Source: Aureobasidium sp. EXF-3400 (Eukaryota > Ascomycota > Dothideomycetes > Dothideales > Saccotheciaceae). From it: a stretch of DNA of 53,263 bases. A model generated the notes under the pieces. That model was not told the DNA's origin. It made no database searches and saw only the letters and a list, made by a program, of their open reading frames with translations. The number at the start of each line of letters is the position of its first letter. Position 1 is the stretch's first letter. Positions 30,301 to 40,480 of the stretch are shown here, piece by piece. Location of the stretch: assembly GCA_024195585.1 (NCBI GenBank), contig SWBL01000349.1:1-53263 (forward strand), written 5' to 3'. A program made the translations under genes and the position numbers.

Positions 30301-31048
30301 TCCCATCAACCATCAAGAGATCTGTCAATCCTGCTTTGATGGCGGTGAGATGTATCTCTGCTCAGGCTGTCCTCGCGCATATCATCTAGCTTGCTTGAGT
30401 AAGCAATACCAGGCAAAGGCCACTTCGAAGATGAACTTCCACTGTCCTCAACATGATTGCCACGATTGCGAAAGGAGCACTGGCAATGCTGGTGGCTTGA
30501 TCTATCGTTGTCGCTGGTGCCATAAAGGATACTGCGAGGACTGTCTTGACCCCGACTCCACTCTGCTGGGCGAGACCCTCCCAGAGTACGCGGTGCTGGA
30601 CTATGCACCCAAGCGCAATGCCTGGTATATCCATTGCACTGAGTGCAAGGAGTCGCAGGAAGACCCCGAATTCGGAAAGCTGATCGCCAGCATGGCCAAA
30701 CAGCACGATAGAGAGTATGCAGAGCTCCTCCAAGCTCAGAATGACACCATGACTCAGAACACTCTGCCTGGTGCTTCTGAGATGCCACCCAGCCGTGACG
30801 AGTCCATGACCGATGGCATCACGCTCGAGTCATCTGGCCAGGCTACACCGCTCGAGATCCCCAGACAGGGCAAACGTTCCATGGAGTACGTTGATCTGGT
30901 AGACGACGAGACCGATGTCGTAGATCTGACTGGCGAGGGAGCTAGCAAATTCATTCCCATCTCCATTGATGATGATGTCCAAACCTCGGCCGGAGCACCA
31001 GTGAACAACAAATCCCGCTCAAAGGCAAAGAAGCGCAGGACTCATTAG
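27398..31048 (+). CDS. SNF2-family chromatin remodelling ATPase with PHD-type zinc region
   Basis: Single exon, 1216 residues. A basic Ser/Pro/Lys N-terminus leads to a SNF2 ATPase: GDEMGLGKTLQTL (Walker A, near residue 270), DEGHKIKND (Walker B, near 405; DEGH rather than DEAH) and LLLTGTPLQND. The helicase C-lobe follows: KILIFSGF near 656, STRAGGLGLNLTAAS near 719, and EARSHRIGQT. The ATPase looks ISWI-like, but no HAND-SANT-SLIDE module follows. Instead residues about 975-1070 hold a PHD finger (CQSCFDGGEMYLCSGCPRAY) plus further Cys/His pairs (CRWCHKGYCEDC), as in an extended PHD. The tail has SUMO-interacting-like motifs (YVDLVDDE, DVVDLTGEG, IPISIDDD) and ends in a basic signal (KSRSKAKKRRTH). 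It should act in the nucleus, reading histone tails. I cannot assign it to a named yeast remodeler. Confidence 0.88.
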   Translation: MVNQSLPLQSPLGSSIRPPAPKRQRLSASGLLSLFKPRQKPLSVPMSPLQSNAMPEDVKSSSAIDTPAEASPNPKDADAVENDDEDMLSNIDVASPAKLNAITPSRTLPPRAARSKVEYNYSPRPKTPKTQSPKTKTPRSKSKRQQIADNRVLDSDMIVEETTTKTKAKAPRVIKADTVRNRVREEIATTTKAKRDAFLIQHKEYFLPLLPSNNYISKLLQANDTHQDYVPYTPLDKQPTDVVATMKPYQLTGLSFLANMYENAMPAILGDEMGLGKTLQTLSLIQHLEETHPSPVGIARPYLVVCPLSVLGSWCDEARKWTPKLKVLRFHGSTSERNEVKLMASGVTDRYGNATGRNKSKRGDVSVPTNEGSGTVFDIMVTNYETFQSEASWFKQAFVWRYCILDEGHKIKNDKTNISLALQGLQAEHRLLLTGTPLQNDLREMWALLHWLYPNVFIDKTADLFKEAFDIGRGQVDSSFMDHARHLLELVMIRRMKSSPGVDLGLPPKNEVLLYIPLTPLQRFWYTRLLTKAGGTLLDDIFGNVKQKEHEAMIKEIEEDGQLDQVKETDNDFTSQSRALIQQAISNEATGEKDTSAYKKLMNIVMQLRKTCVTPYMIKGAAPDPYYYGDHIMHASGKFIVLNKIIDELVVKQGKKILIFSGFTSALDYCEDLLATKGSNQHDAPFRHVRFDGSTQRAVRNLQIRLFNDKSSEYKVMLISTRAGGLGLNLTAASDVIFLDEDWNPQVTLQAEARSHRIGQTKPVTIYKLLSSGTVEEQMMGRIRKKLYLSAKITESMQDIHSTTQPQKRKRAAEQDETSADDGPELGFSQLKSLIRRGATTLSHPEIDVSEMVTWDLETIIEKCKDKPIDPHVNGESEEATEKEWLAKMERVESTVLNGVKYQKNVEKSAAAATDLSRADRRVDKNTTVMVNGFAINKESMNCGDWEAVPTLAGKDPRLADPKREKAAPINHQEICQSCFDGGEMYLCSGCPRAYHLACLSKQYQAKATSKMNFHCPQHDCHDCERSTGNAGGLIYRCRWCHKGYCEDCLDPDSTLLGETLPEYAVLDYAPKRNAWYIHCTECKESQEDPEFGKLIASMAKQHDREYAELLQAQNDTMTQNTLPGASEMPPSRDESMTDGITLESSGQATPLEIPRQGKRSMEYVDLVDDETDVVDLTGEGASKFIPISIDDDVQTSAGAPVNNKSRSKAKKRRTH

Positions 31049-31459
31049 CTATGGGATGGAATACCGGCGGAGTGGCATATTCATAGAGGTGGGGAGAGGG
31101 ATCCGAGGATTATGGACAGTTTGAGGCTGTCGTGAGGTTTTTTATTTTTGTAGTTTTCATCATGTACTCGTATTCGCATTCACATTGTAATGATACAAAG
31201 ACAGACAGAAAGGAAGGAGCGACCCAAGACACGAGGCAGGCAAAGAACAGAAGGCACGGTTGCAAAGAAGTCGAGGAAAGAAAGACAATGGTTGTAGACA
31301 AGATTCAAAAATGCAAGCGACAGTGTGTTCTAAATCCACAACCAACTCCTTTTTCCTCCCGACCTTCTATGTATGTTCACCGCCTCCTTTCCAAGACATC
31401 TTCTAGTTTCCCTCATTACTTCCTGCTTATTTACATTCACATTCCCCACACTTCTCACA
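31049..31459. other. Convergent intergenic region
   Basis: Between the SNF2 and CHO2 3' ends. AT-rich near 31138-31200. No gene is visible. Confidence 0.4.
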
Positions 31460-34400
31460 TCAAGCCTTCATTTCAGCAGGGGTCGAGCGACCACGGCTAG
31501 GCGTCATACTGTAAGGCGCCTGCATTGAAAAGTCAGTACCGTTATAATGTCCATAGAAACACTGTCACTTACAAGCACCTTCTTTGCATTACAAATTCTC
31601 CAGGCCAGATTTTGTACGCTGCCGTCAGCCAAGACGACTTCGGGCGCGAACTCGATGCCAAACATTTGATGAATAGCAAAGACGACACGTCTAGCATATC
31701 TGCCTTCTCTTTCCAATCCATCACCAAACATGTCGTCAACGGTACGAGGCGCAACCTCTGGGTCGCGGTCGAAGCAGTTTTGTACAACAGGAAGCAAAGC
31801 TTGCTCAACGGCTGAACGTGCCAGGTTGATGTTATCAAACTGAACATCGTCTTCGTCAAACCTGCCGATGCGGATCTCGAAGGGTGGAGATGTAGCCATT
31901 ACATTGTGCTTTCCGTCGTGGTGGTAGCGGAACTCAAAGACACCATGCGTCCACCACAGCTTGTCGCCGGAAAATTCCATCTCGCCGGTTGCATACTGCT
32001 TGCCGTCTTTGGTAACCTGGTGTGAAGAAACGAGGAGACCAGTCTCGGCGGTCATAGAATCATAGACGCCCTTGGTGGTGGCAGTCCAGCGACCCTGAGA
32101 TCCAACACGGGTGACATCACGCGATGAGTTGTCTGCAATCATGTACAGTCCGATCCAATCGTTCTTGCGGTGGTTTGCAGGAGCTTGCCAACGGACCTTA
32201 ATGGGAGCGCCATATTCAAATGTAAGAGTCTTGTACTGATCTGGACGCTGCTGAGGAACCTGGCCAACTTCTCCTTCACGCCCACTATAACGTTCGAAGT
32301 CGGATGCACCAGAGGATGGAGTACCTTCAACTTCCAGAGAGTAGTCGCTAGGATCAAAGCCAGCAAGATCGGGTGTGAGGCGTGTTATGCTGATGCGGGT
32401 CGGGTAGTTCTTGAAGAGAGTGCGTGTATCTCTGACGAAGGTGTTCATGCCAGAAGCGAGTTTAGGTCTTGCTGAGTCAATGAAATCTTCGAGGAAGTCC
32501 ATCGAGTCTTCGAGCACTCTGTCGACGCTGCCCTGCCAGTGCTTGAGTGGTGACGGTAAAGAACGCTTCAGACTCTTGGAGAGTCCAGAGTCCTGACGCA
32601 GGGATTGACCATAGAGCTTCTCCATGTGCGGACGCTCGACGAATTGAATGAAGACCAGAGTGAGGAGATGACTCAACAAAGCGAGGAAGAAAATTGTCTT
32701 GCTCCATGTAATTAACGCGACACCCCAGAGACCGGCCAGTCCGATTACTCGCTCAGGATTATTGAGGAACCTGTAGATGCCGCCGTAGGTAAGCTTGGAC
32801 GCGTGGTCGAAGAAGAAGTCACCAAAGAACCATCCGAACTCGCCGAGAGATTCATAGATACTGAAGCTAGTCCAGAGCTGGAGGGCGATCAAGGCCATAC
32901 CGAGTACGTGGCGAAGCAGAGCCAGACCATAGGTCCAGTCAGGAGGCAGGCTGTACATCTTCAGGGCGGCACACAGAAAGCTTGCGGTACACATGCTCAT
33001 GCTCAGATGGTAAAGGCCTTTCCACTGTCTCCAAGCCTCCTCGGTGCTCTCACCATACTTGACAAAGTGGCGAGCCCACTTCTTCTTGTTCGACTGGCGG
33101 TCAAGGATGTAGCCAAGGCCGAGTGAATACCACAGTCGCCAGGCCACTGCATTGGCGACAAAGGCTGTCTGCCATAGAGCAGTAGACGGGGTCAAGAAGG
33201 CGACGCTAAATAAGTAAGACTGCATAAGCAAGACGGATATGTCTGTGATACGATGGAGGTCCATGTTGTTGAAGCCAAGGATGTTGTGAACTGAAGAAGG
33301 CTTCTCGGTTGTCGCTATGGGAGGATATCCGTTGATATGACCGGAATCGGGTGTGGCGCTTTTGGGGGGTTCTCTGTCGCTCTCGGATTCTCTTCTTTTC
33401 TTTGGCGCAGGTGGGTTGTAGGTCTTCTCGATGTGCGGGTTCTCAACGATGGTCAAAAAGGCAAACTGAGCAGCATGTGCAACGATGGAGATGAAGAGCA
33501 CCTTGTAGCTAGCGGCCATCAATGAAATGCCGTAGAAGCCAACGTAGCCCACAGAGTACATGGGATGAGGAGCCATCTCGAAGACGCCGTCGAAGGTGAG
33601 TTCTTGATCGATGAGGTAGAAGAAGTCACCCCAATACCAGGCGTAGTCTTTGACGACTCTATGGGCATCAAGCTTGACCCAGAGGTTGAAAGCGACAAGG
33701 GTCAAGCCACATACCCAGCGTGCAAGAGTCATAAGCACATTCTCACCATCAGGACGGCCGCCGCAAGCGATGGCAAAGCAGCAATAGGCGACAAAGTCGG
33801 ACATTAGGATCAGATCCACGACTCTTCGGAAGACCAACCATGTGTTGTACTCGAGAGGGGCCTCTTCGAATTTGTAGTCGCGAGCGATTTTTGTTTCCAT
33901 TTCACGTTTCAGTTGGTTGTAGAGCCAGGGACGCGGATTCTTGCCAGACTCTGGATTTGTGAAGATATTGTACTTGCGAGCCCATGTAGTGAGGCGCTTG
34001 TGGTTGGACTGTATATTGAGTAGCCAGCCGATGCCGGCATTGTAGGCGGCACGCCAGAAAAGGAAGACAATGGCGAGGATAGGGATACGAACTGGATCTG
34101 GAAGGAAGTAGAGCATGGCAACATGGCATGCAAGTACAGCCAGGATGACAATGTCGGACACATTCTTGGGTTGCGTCGGGGAAAGAAGTTGTGAGACCAT
34201 GTCATGTGTCTGCGGCACCACAAATACTGTCGTACTTCTGTATCAGCCACAGCACATTGGACAAATTCACAACAACATGGTATACCTTTACCCTCTGGGG
34301 TTCTGCCGTAGGTACGCTTCTTGGTGTCGTCTTTGTCGGCTTCTTCATTGTTGAGCGATTTGACAGTATTTTGTGCATCGTCAGGTGATGTTGGCAAGTC

Positions 34401-34460
34401 AGGTTTAGGCATCCTCTCGCGAAGATGGCCTTCGCTGGCGGCCATGCTGCTTGAACTCAT
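31460..34460 (-). CDS. CHO2: Cho2, phosphatidylethanolamine N-methyltransferase
   Basis: Three exons (34460-34286, 34226-31573, 31519-31460), 962 residues, the normal length. Cho2 adds the first methyl group to phosphatidylethanolamine on the way to phosphatidylcholine, in the ER membrane, using S-adenosylmethionine. Exon 1 ends in [11 protein letters not shown] and joins to [20 protein letters not shown], the conserved entry block. Two homologous multi-helix methyltransferase halves follow ([20 protein letters not shown] and [20 protein letters not shown]), each ending in an NPH/ERPHxEK motif. The soluble C-terminus carries beta-strand repeats. The last 20-codon exon gives [19 protein letters not shown]; without the 53-bp last intron a different tail would be read. 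Introns are 59 and 53 bp. A likely start is the ATG of [12 protein letters not shown]. Confidence 0.95.
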
Positions 34461-35346
34461 GCTCAATGTCTGGGTTCCAATCACGCACGAAAGAGAAGAA
34501 GGTCGGAGAGACTGGCCGGGTAAAAGAATTAATGGGAACGACGTGGTCAAAGTGGCATCTCGGTAAATTGGTGGGGCATGAGAAGCTGCGACCGGCTGCC
34601 GAGCAACGAGTCGGAGAGCTGGAAGCCTGTGGAAAGACCCTGTTTGCTCAATACTCGCCCATTGACCACCTTGAGCAACGACGAGTACAAAGGCCAACAA
34701 AAGCGGATTCGAATGATATACGTTCACACACACATGCTCTCTGAACATGGCAAGATGATAGGATGAGAACCATAACAACAGAATGCCGATGTCACTCAAC
34801 GTCATTGCAGATGGGAACTGGTGGGGTCAGTACGCGCTGTGGACGACATGGACTTTTTTTTCTATCAATTCACCTCTGCTCCTCGGGACAGTGAGTAGTA
34901 AATACACAGAGCTTGGGTTGATGATTGGTTGTACTTTTGATGTGTGGTATACTAGATTTTTGATGATGTATGTTCCTCAGGCGTTATGTCAACATACTGA
35001 AATGCTGGTTGTTGGTCAGAATGGCCCTCCAGCGCCTTTCAAACAACAATAGTGTTTTTCTTTCACCCACAGGTCATGATAACATATTCTGAACAACTCG
35101 ATGAGATGCCGCTGGCTGCTATCACCTGCCTGACATGCTTCACGAAAGAGATGTGAGATGTTGGTACTGAGAACAGGGTGGTACCTGTAGCCATAATTAT
35201 CGGCCCTCGGTCATCAAACTCCGACGAGTCGCGGCAGAATCAGGGACTCAGGGCGGTGAAGCTCAAAAATATCCCGGACACTTTCATCAACCAGCGATCG
35301 TTTTTGGACCCAACAAGCAATTTTTTAATACACAACCACCGTCAAA
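34461..35346. other. Divergent promoter region, CHO2 / UTP6
   Basis: 886 bp. On the CHO2 side a minimal upstream frame ATG-CCA-CTT-TGA lies at 34558-34547; whether it is transcribed is unknown. I see no perfect inositol-response element (CATGTGAA). No gene is visible. Confidence 0.4.
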
Positions 35347-36699
35347 ATGGCCGCAGCGAGTGACAAGGCTCGCTTCTACATGGAACAGTCTGTTCCCGAA
35401 CTCCAGGAGTACGAACGCAAAAAGATCTTCACGCGTGAAGAGATCACATCGATAGCCCGCAAGCGCTCCGAATTCGAACACCTTCTCAACACACCGGGCG
35501 CTGCCACTCCCGCCGATTATGCTCGCTATGCTTTATACGAAATGAACCTGGACTCGTTGAGGAAGAAGCGCTCGAAGCGCATGGGTGTTAAGGCAACGTC
35601 CTTTGCCGGTCAAAAGAAGATCTTCTTCGTCTTGGAGAGAGGCGTGAGGAGGTTCCAGGGAGACATGGGCTTGTGGATGCAGTACCTCGAGTTCTGTCGC
35701 AAGGAGGCGGCAAACAAGAAGTTGGCAAAGGCTTTGACACAGTGCTTGAGAATGCACCCCATCAAGTGGGACTTGTGGACCTGGGCCGCCAAGTACTACT
35801 TCGAGCAGCAGGCTGATATGCCGACGGCACGCAGTTATATGCAAAGAGGTCTGCGATTCTGCAAGAGGGAGCAAAAGTTATGGTTGGAGTACGCAAAGCT
35901 GGAGATGCTCTATGTCGCAAAGATTGCCGCGCGACGAAAGATTCTGGGTCTGGATATCGAGAGAACGGCAAAGCAGATCGACTCGACATTAGACGCAGAC
36001 GCCGACATGATGGCACTACCCGATGTCACAGCCGACGAGATCAAGCCCGAAGGCGCTCCCGAACCGAAACAAGCCGTTGACGAGGAAGCACTCAAGAAAC
36101 TGGCCGCCTCACCTGCACTGAACGGTGACATTCCCCGTATCATCTTCGAGACTTCGATGCGCGAATTCAACGACCCAACTCTTGCCGAGCAATTCTTCGA
36201 CGTCTTTGCTGGTTTCACAGATGTCCCTTGCACCAGCAAGTTGCTACAACACATTATCGACTACCTCTCCAGTCAGGACTCCGCCGCCAGCAAGATCAGC
36301 ATGCACATCTGTCTCGCCAAACTCGAGCTTCTGGACACGAACACCCAGGAAGCCATCGAGGCTGCCGAGTTTCCTCTCAAGCTCGCCAAGGCTCTCTCTG
36401 TACTCAAGAAGGCCATGGGCGAGTCACCCAAGCACAACGCCGATTTGGCCGAAAAGGTTGTCGCACTTTTGCTGCCTTACTTCAAGTTCGAGCTCGATGA
36501 GGATATCGAGATGGTTCTCAGGAGTGCTGTTGCACAGTACATCCGTACTCTGTCACAAGGTAGCTTTGATCGCGTCAAGGTTGTCGTCAAGAGACAGCTC
36601 AAGGCCGGCAACGATGAAGAGGCTACCCTCCTGATCGAGATTGCAGGCAAATCCAACCCGATTCAGAAGGCACAACTCGAGGCTCTGATCAGCTCATGA
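35347..36699 (+). CDS. UTP6: Utp6, U3 snoRNP (SSU processome) HAT-repeat protein
   Basis: Single exon, 450 residues, starting at AAA-ATG-GCC. Utp6 belongs to the UTP-B subcomplex of the small-subunit processome, which assembles on pre-18S rRNA in the nucleolus. The N-terminal U3 domain reads ARFYMEQSVPELQEYERKKI and FTREEITSIARKRSEFEHLL. HAT (half-TPR) repeats follow from about residue 85 (MGLWMQYLEFCRKEA, KWDLWTWAAKYYFEQQ, QKLWLEYAKLEMLYV), each with the W..Y/A..E pattern. The rest is helical, with a possible extra helical repeat near 270-420. No introns or odd features. It shares its upstream region with CHO2. Confidence 0.93.
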   Translation: MAAASDKARFYMEQSVPELQEYERKKIFTREEITSIARKRSEFEHLLNTPGAATPADYARYALYEMNLDSLRKKRSKRMGVKATSFAGQKKIFFVLERGVRRFQGDMGLWMQYLEFCRKEAANKKLAKALTQCLRMHPIKWDLWTWAAKYYFEQQADMPTARSYMQRGLRFCKREQKLWLEYAKLEMLYVAKIAARRKILGLDIERTAKQIDSTLDADADMMALPDVTADEIKPEGAPEPKQAVDEEALKKLAASPALNGDIPRIIFETSMREFNDPTLAEQFFDVFAGFTDVPCTSKLLQHIIDYLSSQDSAASKISMHICLAKLELLDTNTQEAIEAAEFPLKLAKALSVLKKAMGESPKHNADLAEKVVALLLPYFKFELDEDIEMVLRSAVAQYIRTLSQGSFDRVKVVVKRQLKAGNDEEATLLIEIAGKSNPIQKAQLEALISS

Positions 36700-37464
36700 T
36701 GCTATTCTCGAAGGAAGATACTATATCCAAGAAGCGAAGCAAAAGACTAGTGCCACCTCTTCTGCGCCGAGAAGGCAATACTTCTAGCCTCTAGTGCTAG
36801 ACAGAAAACAGCGGATGATTGACTCTCAGCCTACTATTCCTGTTCCTCTGTCGGGGGCCACCAATCCTATAGAGAAACCAGCAGCTTCGCAGCGTCGAAC
36901 TGCCTTGCCATCGATGCTGCCAGGAGCACGTCGATGGAATGCCAACAACATACGGGCACGGGGAACGACGCTTCAAACACAGAGTCAAAAATGACGCACT
37001 TTGTCGTGAATATTATCAAGGGAAGGAAGAGCAGCTTCAGAAGATTAGGCAACTCGAAGGAACTATTATTGTCTTCTTATATATAGTGCAGACATATCAC
37101 AGAGGCATGTTACACGGTGTGGACTGCTACAACAATGAGAGCCGTTTGTTCATGCAAGCATCGATATTAAATTTCTATCTACCTTTTGCACGCGTTGTCA
37201 TGAGTGCTCTGGTATGAATCCGCTTTTGTTCTGGACCCTCTCCCAATGTCCAGTGATGCTTTGATAAGATCTTGTTGCACTGTGCCAGCTTATCGTCCTC
37301 GCAGTCGACTGCGAGCCGCATTCGTAATGTTATGATGATTGATGTTTCGCTGATCCGTCTCTATTTTTGGTGGTCTTACCATGTTCAGTGTGGGTTCGTG
37401 GTATGGGTTTGTACTTCGACAAGCGCTGGTTATTTATGCTGTTTGTGGTGGATCCGATGGCTGT
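36700..37464. other. Convergent intergenic region
   Basis: 765 bp between UTP6 and the BTB gene. Only short unrelated frames; no motif or repeat is seen. Confidence 0.4.
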
Positions 37465-38289
37465 TCAGTCGTCGAGCAGCTCCGCGGTCTGCGGCGATGG
37501 TATGGTCTTGCGCTTCTTGTTTGGAGGCTGCTGAACTGGCGATGGAGCCGGAATGTACACGTTCCTGGCCAGAGATGAGCAAGTCGGTGCCTTGAGGGTG
37601 TGCTTGTGAAGATGTTGACATAGAACTCCCGGAGCAGTGAAACAACTGGCCATCATTCTCTCGGAATAAGCCTGGTCCTTCTTGTAGATCTTGATGATCA
37701 TTGCCATGAATTCTGGGTGCCAGTGATCGATTGCGTTCTCCAGCCGGTGGCCGAACCAAACTTCGTCGTGTGCGAGCAAGCGGCGCAACTCGTGGATTCC
37801 CGCCGACTTGGGCATATTATAGATACAGTTGATGGTCTCGAGAGTCGCCAGCCCACTCCTCTTCAGGTAGTCTAGGAGCATTGAGGTAGCATCGTTCTTG
37901 AGCTCGGGGATGTCTCTTTTGTCGGCGAAGACAATCACTTCGGCCATGTGTAGACCAAAGTCTTGAGGATCGTCGAGATCTTCTTCAATGTCTTGAGAAT
38001 TGAGGTGTCCTTGATAGAGCCATGCGATATAAGTCCTAAAGACTGAAGGGTCCTCGTCATCAAGATCGATAGTCTGAGTCTGGCCTTCGATGAAAGACCC
38101 GCACAAAGCAGCCTTGAAGTATGCAGAAGAGTTGCAAAGCAGAGACTTCTGCACGGTGAAGAGTCCGGGATGTGGGCCTCGACCAACTTTTATCGTGGCA
38201 GGACGACCAGAAATAGATTCTCTGTTTATCAATCAGTACTTTAAGCTGTTGTCTTGGCCATGCGCACTGAAAGCACACCTGAATGACAT
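37465..38289 (-). CDS. BTB/POZ domain protein
   Basis: Two exons: an 11-nt first exon (38289-38279) and 38221-37465, 255 residues. The tiny first exon encodes M-S-F plus two bases; after a 57-bp intron (GTGTGC donor, ACTGATTG branch) the joined start is MSFRESISGRPATIKVGRGP. Upstream of this ATG the frame has a stop, and without the splice there is no good start. The BTB fold is seen in TIKVGRGPHPGLFTVQKSLL, CNSSAYFKAALCGSFIEGQT and IDLDDEDPSVFRTYIAWLYQG, which is the fungal form. A helical region follows (VIVFADKRDIPELKNDATSM) and a basic Pro-rich tail (QQPPNKKRKTIPS) that could be a nuclear signal. BTB domains mediate dimerisation or cullin-3 binding; the target of this one is unknown. Confidence 0.85.
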
Positions 38290-39619
38290 CCTGACTTCAG
38301 CCTTTCGCGACAGTTTCACTCAAGAGCTTGTTGAGATCTTTTGTTCTCCCGCGGGGCGTGCCAGACGCGCCTTTGTTACCCTCACTGGCTGCGAAGTTTT
38401 GAGTAGCGATCGGGTGTTGGTAGGTGGTTGAGGAGGCGTGAACAGTAATCAAGTCTGTATCGAGAAGTAGGGTGGTGTGATGATGGATGGAAGAGGACTT
38501 GTGAATTTGAGGAGAAAGACTGGATAGGAGAGAGGGACCAAGAGTTCGAACTCAGTGATGGAGCAGCAGTGTGAAGGGTGAAAGTGCTTCGATCGTCACT
38601 AGACGCTGAGAACTAATAGAGGTTGGAAGAGAAGTGAGAGAAGACCACCAACCTTCAGTCTATCGGATAAATTAGCAAAGCCCCTACACACGAAGAATAC
38701 GATAAGATCTAAAAGCACGAGCACACGAAGTAAGAGAAGAAACAGGAAGGAGCAAATCATAAATTCATAAGGCCGCTGGTATTCCCCTTGATTCGGTTCT
38801 GCCTTTTTGCGGCGACAACTCCAAACTCCACGCCTCTAGTGAATGCAGATTTATGCCGATCCGATGAAGATTCTGCCCTGTTAATAGTTAAAAAAGCTAT
38901 CACAGACAGACAGTATGGGAATGCTCACGGCCATGACGACGCAGCAGACGCTGATGTATGGACTCAGACGTTCGCCAATACGTGCAGCTCTCCAGAATAC
39001 GGACGTGAAACTTGATCAGACATCAGCAAAAGGTTCAAGACCTGAGGATATGGAACTTATGTTACCCATCCTTGTGTTTGTCCATGATGGCAGGGAAGAC
39101 GCCATGTGTGTATGAGCAGGTGCAGATGAAGAGGAGAATAACCAGTAACAGAGACTGGAAGTTGAAGAGAGCAGACTATATGTCGTTAGCACGTTCTAAT
39201 CACCATGACTTTAGCATATCTCTTAATGAATACCATTTTGATTTATTGGTGACTTTGTCTTGTCGCGTGTTATTTATTGAAGTACACCATGAGGTTGCAA
39301 GGTGTATGGATGGAAGTGCCCTCGGCAACATCCGAGCCCGCTGCTTTCCACCTTGGAGGGCCGTGGATTGCGACTTCCCTCAACACCGTTCATCTTTGTC
39401 GACTCGCGAAGGTGCTCAGATTCTGTCACTGGGGTCTTGATACAACTCGTGATCAGGTTCTCATCTGTGCCGACATCGACCTCTTATAATCAACACCGAT
39501 CAACGAGAGTGATACCAACCTTCTACAACACATACGAACTTCTGGAGTAGCGTACTCTACCTCGAACCCACGACTGTCCACTTCGCTACAACTATTGCGT
39601 CCAACTTCTCACACAAACT
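38290..39619. other. 1.3-kb divergent intergenic region, BTB / TAF13
   Basis: Purine-rich near 38450-38760, AT-rich near 39180-39290. Short open frames on the plus strand show no motif. No gene called. Confidence 0.4.
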
Positions 39620-40103
39620 ATGGCCGAACCACGCATGCGCCTCCGCCAAAAAGGCCAACAGTTCTCAAACCCAGAACGTGCGTCTCTCCCACCCGTACCA
39701 TCGCCAACCCACCACTAACAGCCTCACCACAGTCGCCGGCCTCCTAGAAGCATTCGGCGACACCCAACCCCTCCCCGCAACCCTCACGACCCTCGACGAA
39801 ATAATCACAGACTTCATCATCGAAACCTGCCACAGCGCCGCAATCTGCGCATCCTACTCGCGCCGCCAAAAGATCAAAGTCGATGATTTCAAATGGGTCT
39901 TGCGCAGGGATGCAAAGAAATTGGGCAGAGTGACGGAAATCTTCTTTGCTGAGAAGATTCTTAAAGATAACAGAAAGGCTTTCGATATCGGTACTGGAGA
40001 GGGCTTGGTGCAGGGAAAGAAGGGTGCTGTCAAGGAATTGGGAGTCGAAGAGGAAGGCGAGGAAGGTGGCAGAAAAAAGAAGAAGAGAAAGACGGAAGCT
40101 TAG
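39620..40103 (+). CDS. TAF13: Taf13, histone-fold subunit of TFIID
   Basis: Two exons (39620-39677, 39733-40103), 142 residues. Taf13 pairs with Taf11 through histone folds in TFIID, which recruits RNA polymerase II to promoters. The joined start is MAEPRMRLRQKGQQFSNPEL, leading into the fold AGLLEAFGDTQPLPATLTTL, DEIITDFIIETCHSAA, KIKVDDFKWVLRRDAKKLGR. The block KVDDFKWVLRRD is the TAF13 signature. The C-terminus is acidic then strongly basic (GRKKKKRKTEA), a likely nuclear signal. The 55-bp intron (GTGCGT donor, CACAG acceptor) preserves frame. Confidence 0.92.
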
Positions 40104-40480
40104 AGGGCTGGCAGTGAGGCGAGCTCTGTGACTTCGGCTGGTGACACAGAGCAAGGATAAAACACATTATTTTGGGATTGCTGGGTTTAGCGAGGAGTTT
40201 ATTGGGCAGGAAGACACAAGATCCTTCCGACATCAACGGGAAGATGAAAAGCAGAAGACACTGCGATACAAAACCATGACAATCACGAAATACAGAAAAT
40301 CACTTCTACGCAGAGTGACCGGAGCAGAAATCATAAAATCGAAAAGTAAATCTTGACTCGTACATAACTGAGGTCTATAATTGATATCCCTTTTGTGCCT
40401 GTCGTATATTCAAACGCCTTTGAATTTGGTCATCATGCATTCCGCTCGCTGTCAAACAATGTCTTTTTTCTTTTTCATGC
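40104..40480. other. Convergent intergenic region
   Basis: Between TAF13 and asparagine synthetase 3' ends. AT-rich; no gene is visible. Confidence 0.4.

Noticed and set aside
34783..35052. 89-codon plus-strand frame between CHO2 and UTP6
   Set aside because: No motif and located in a promoter region; likely chance.
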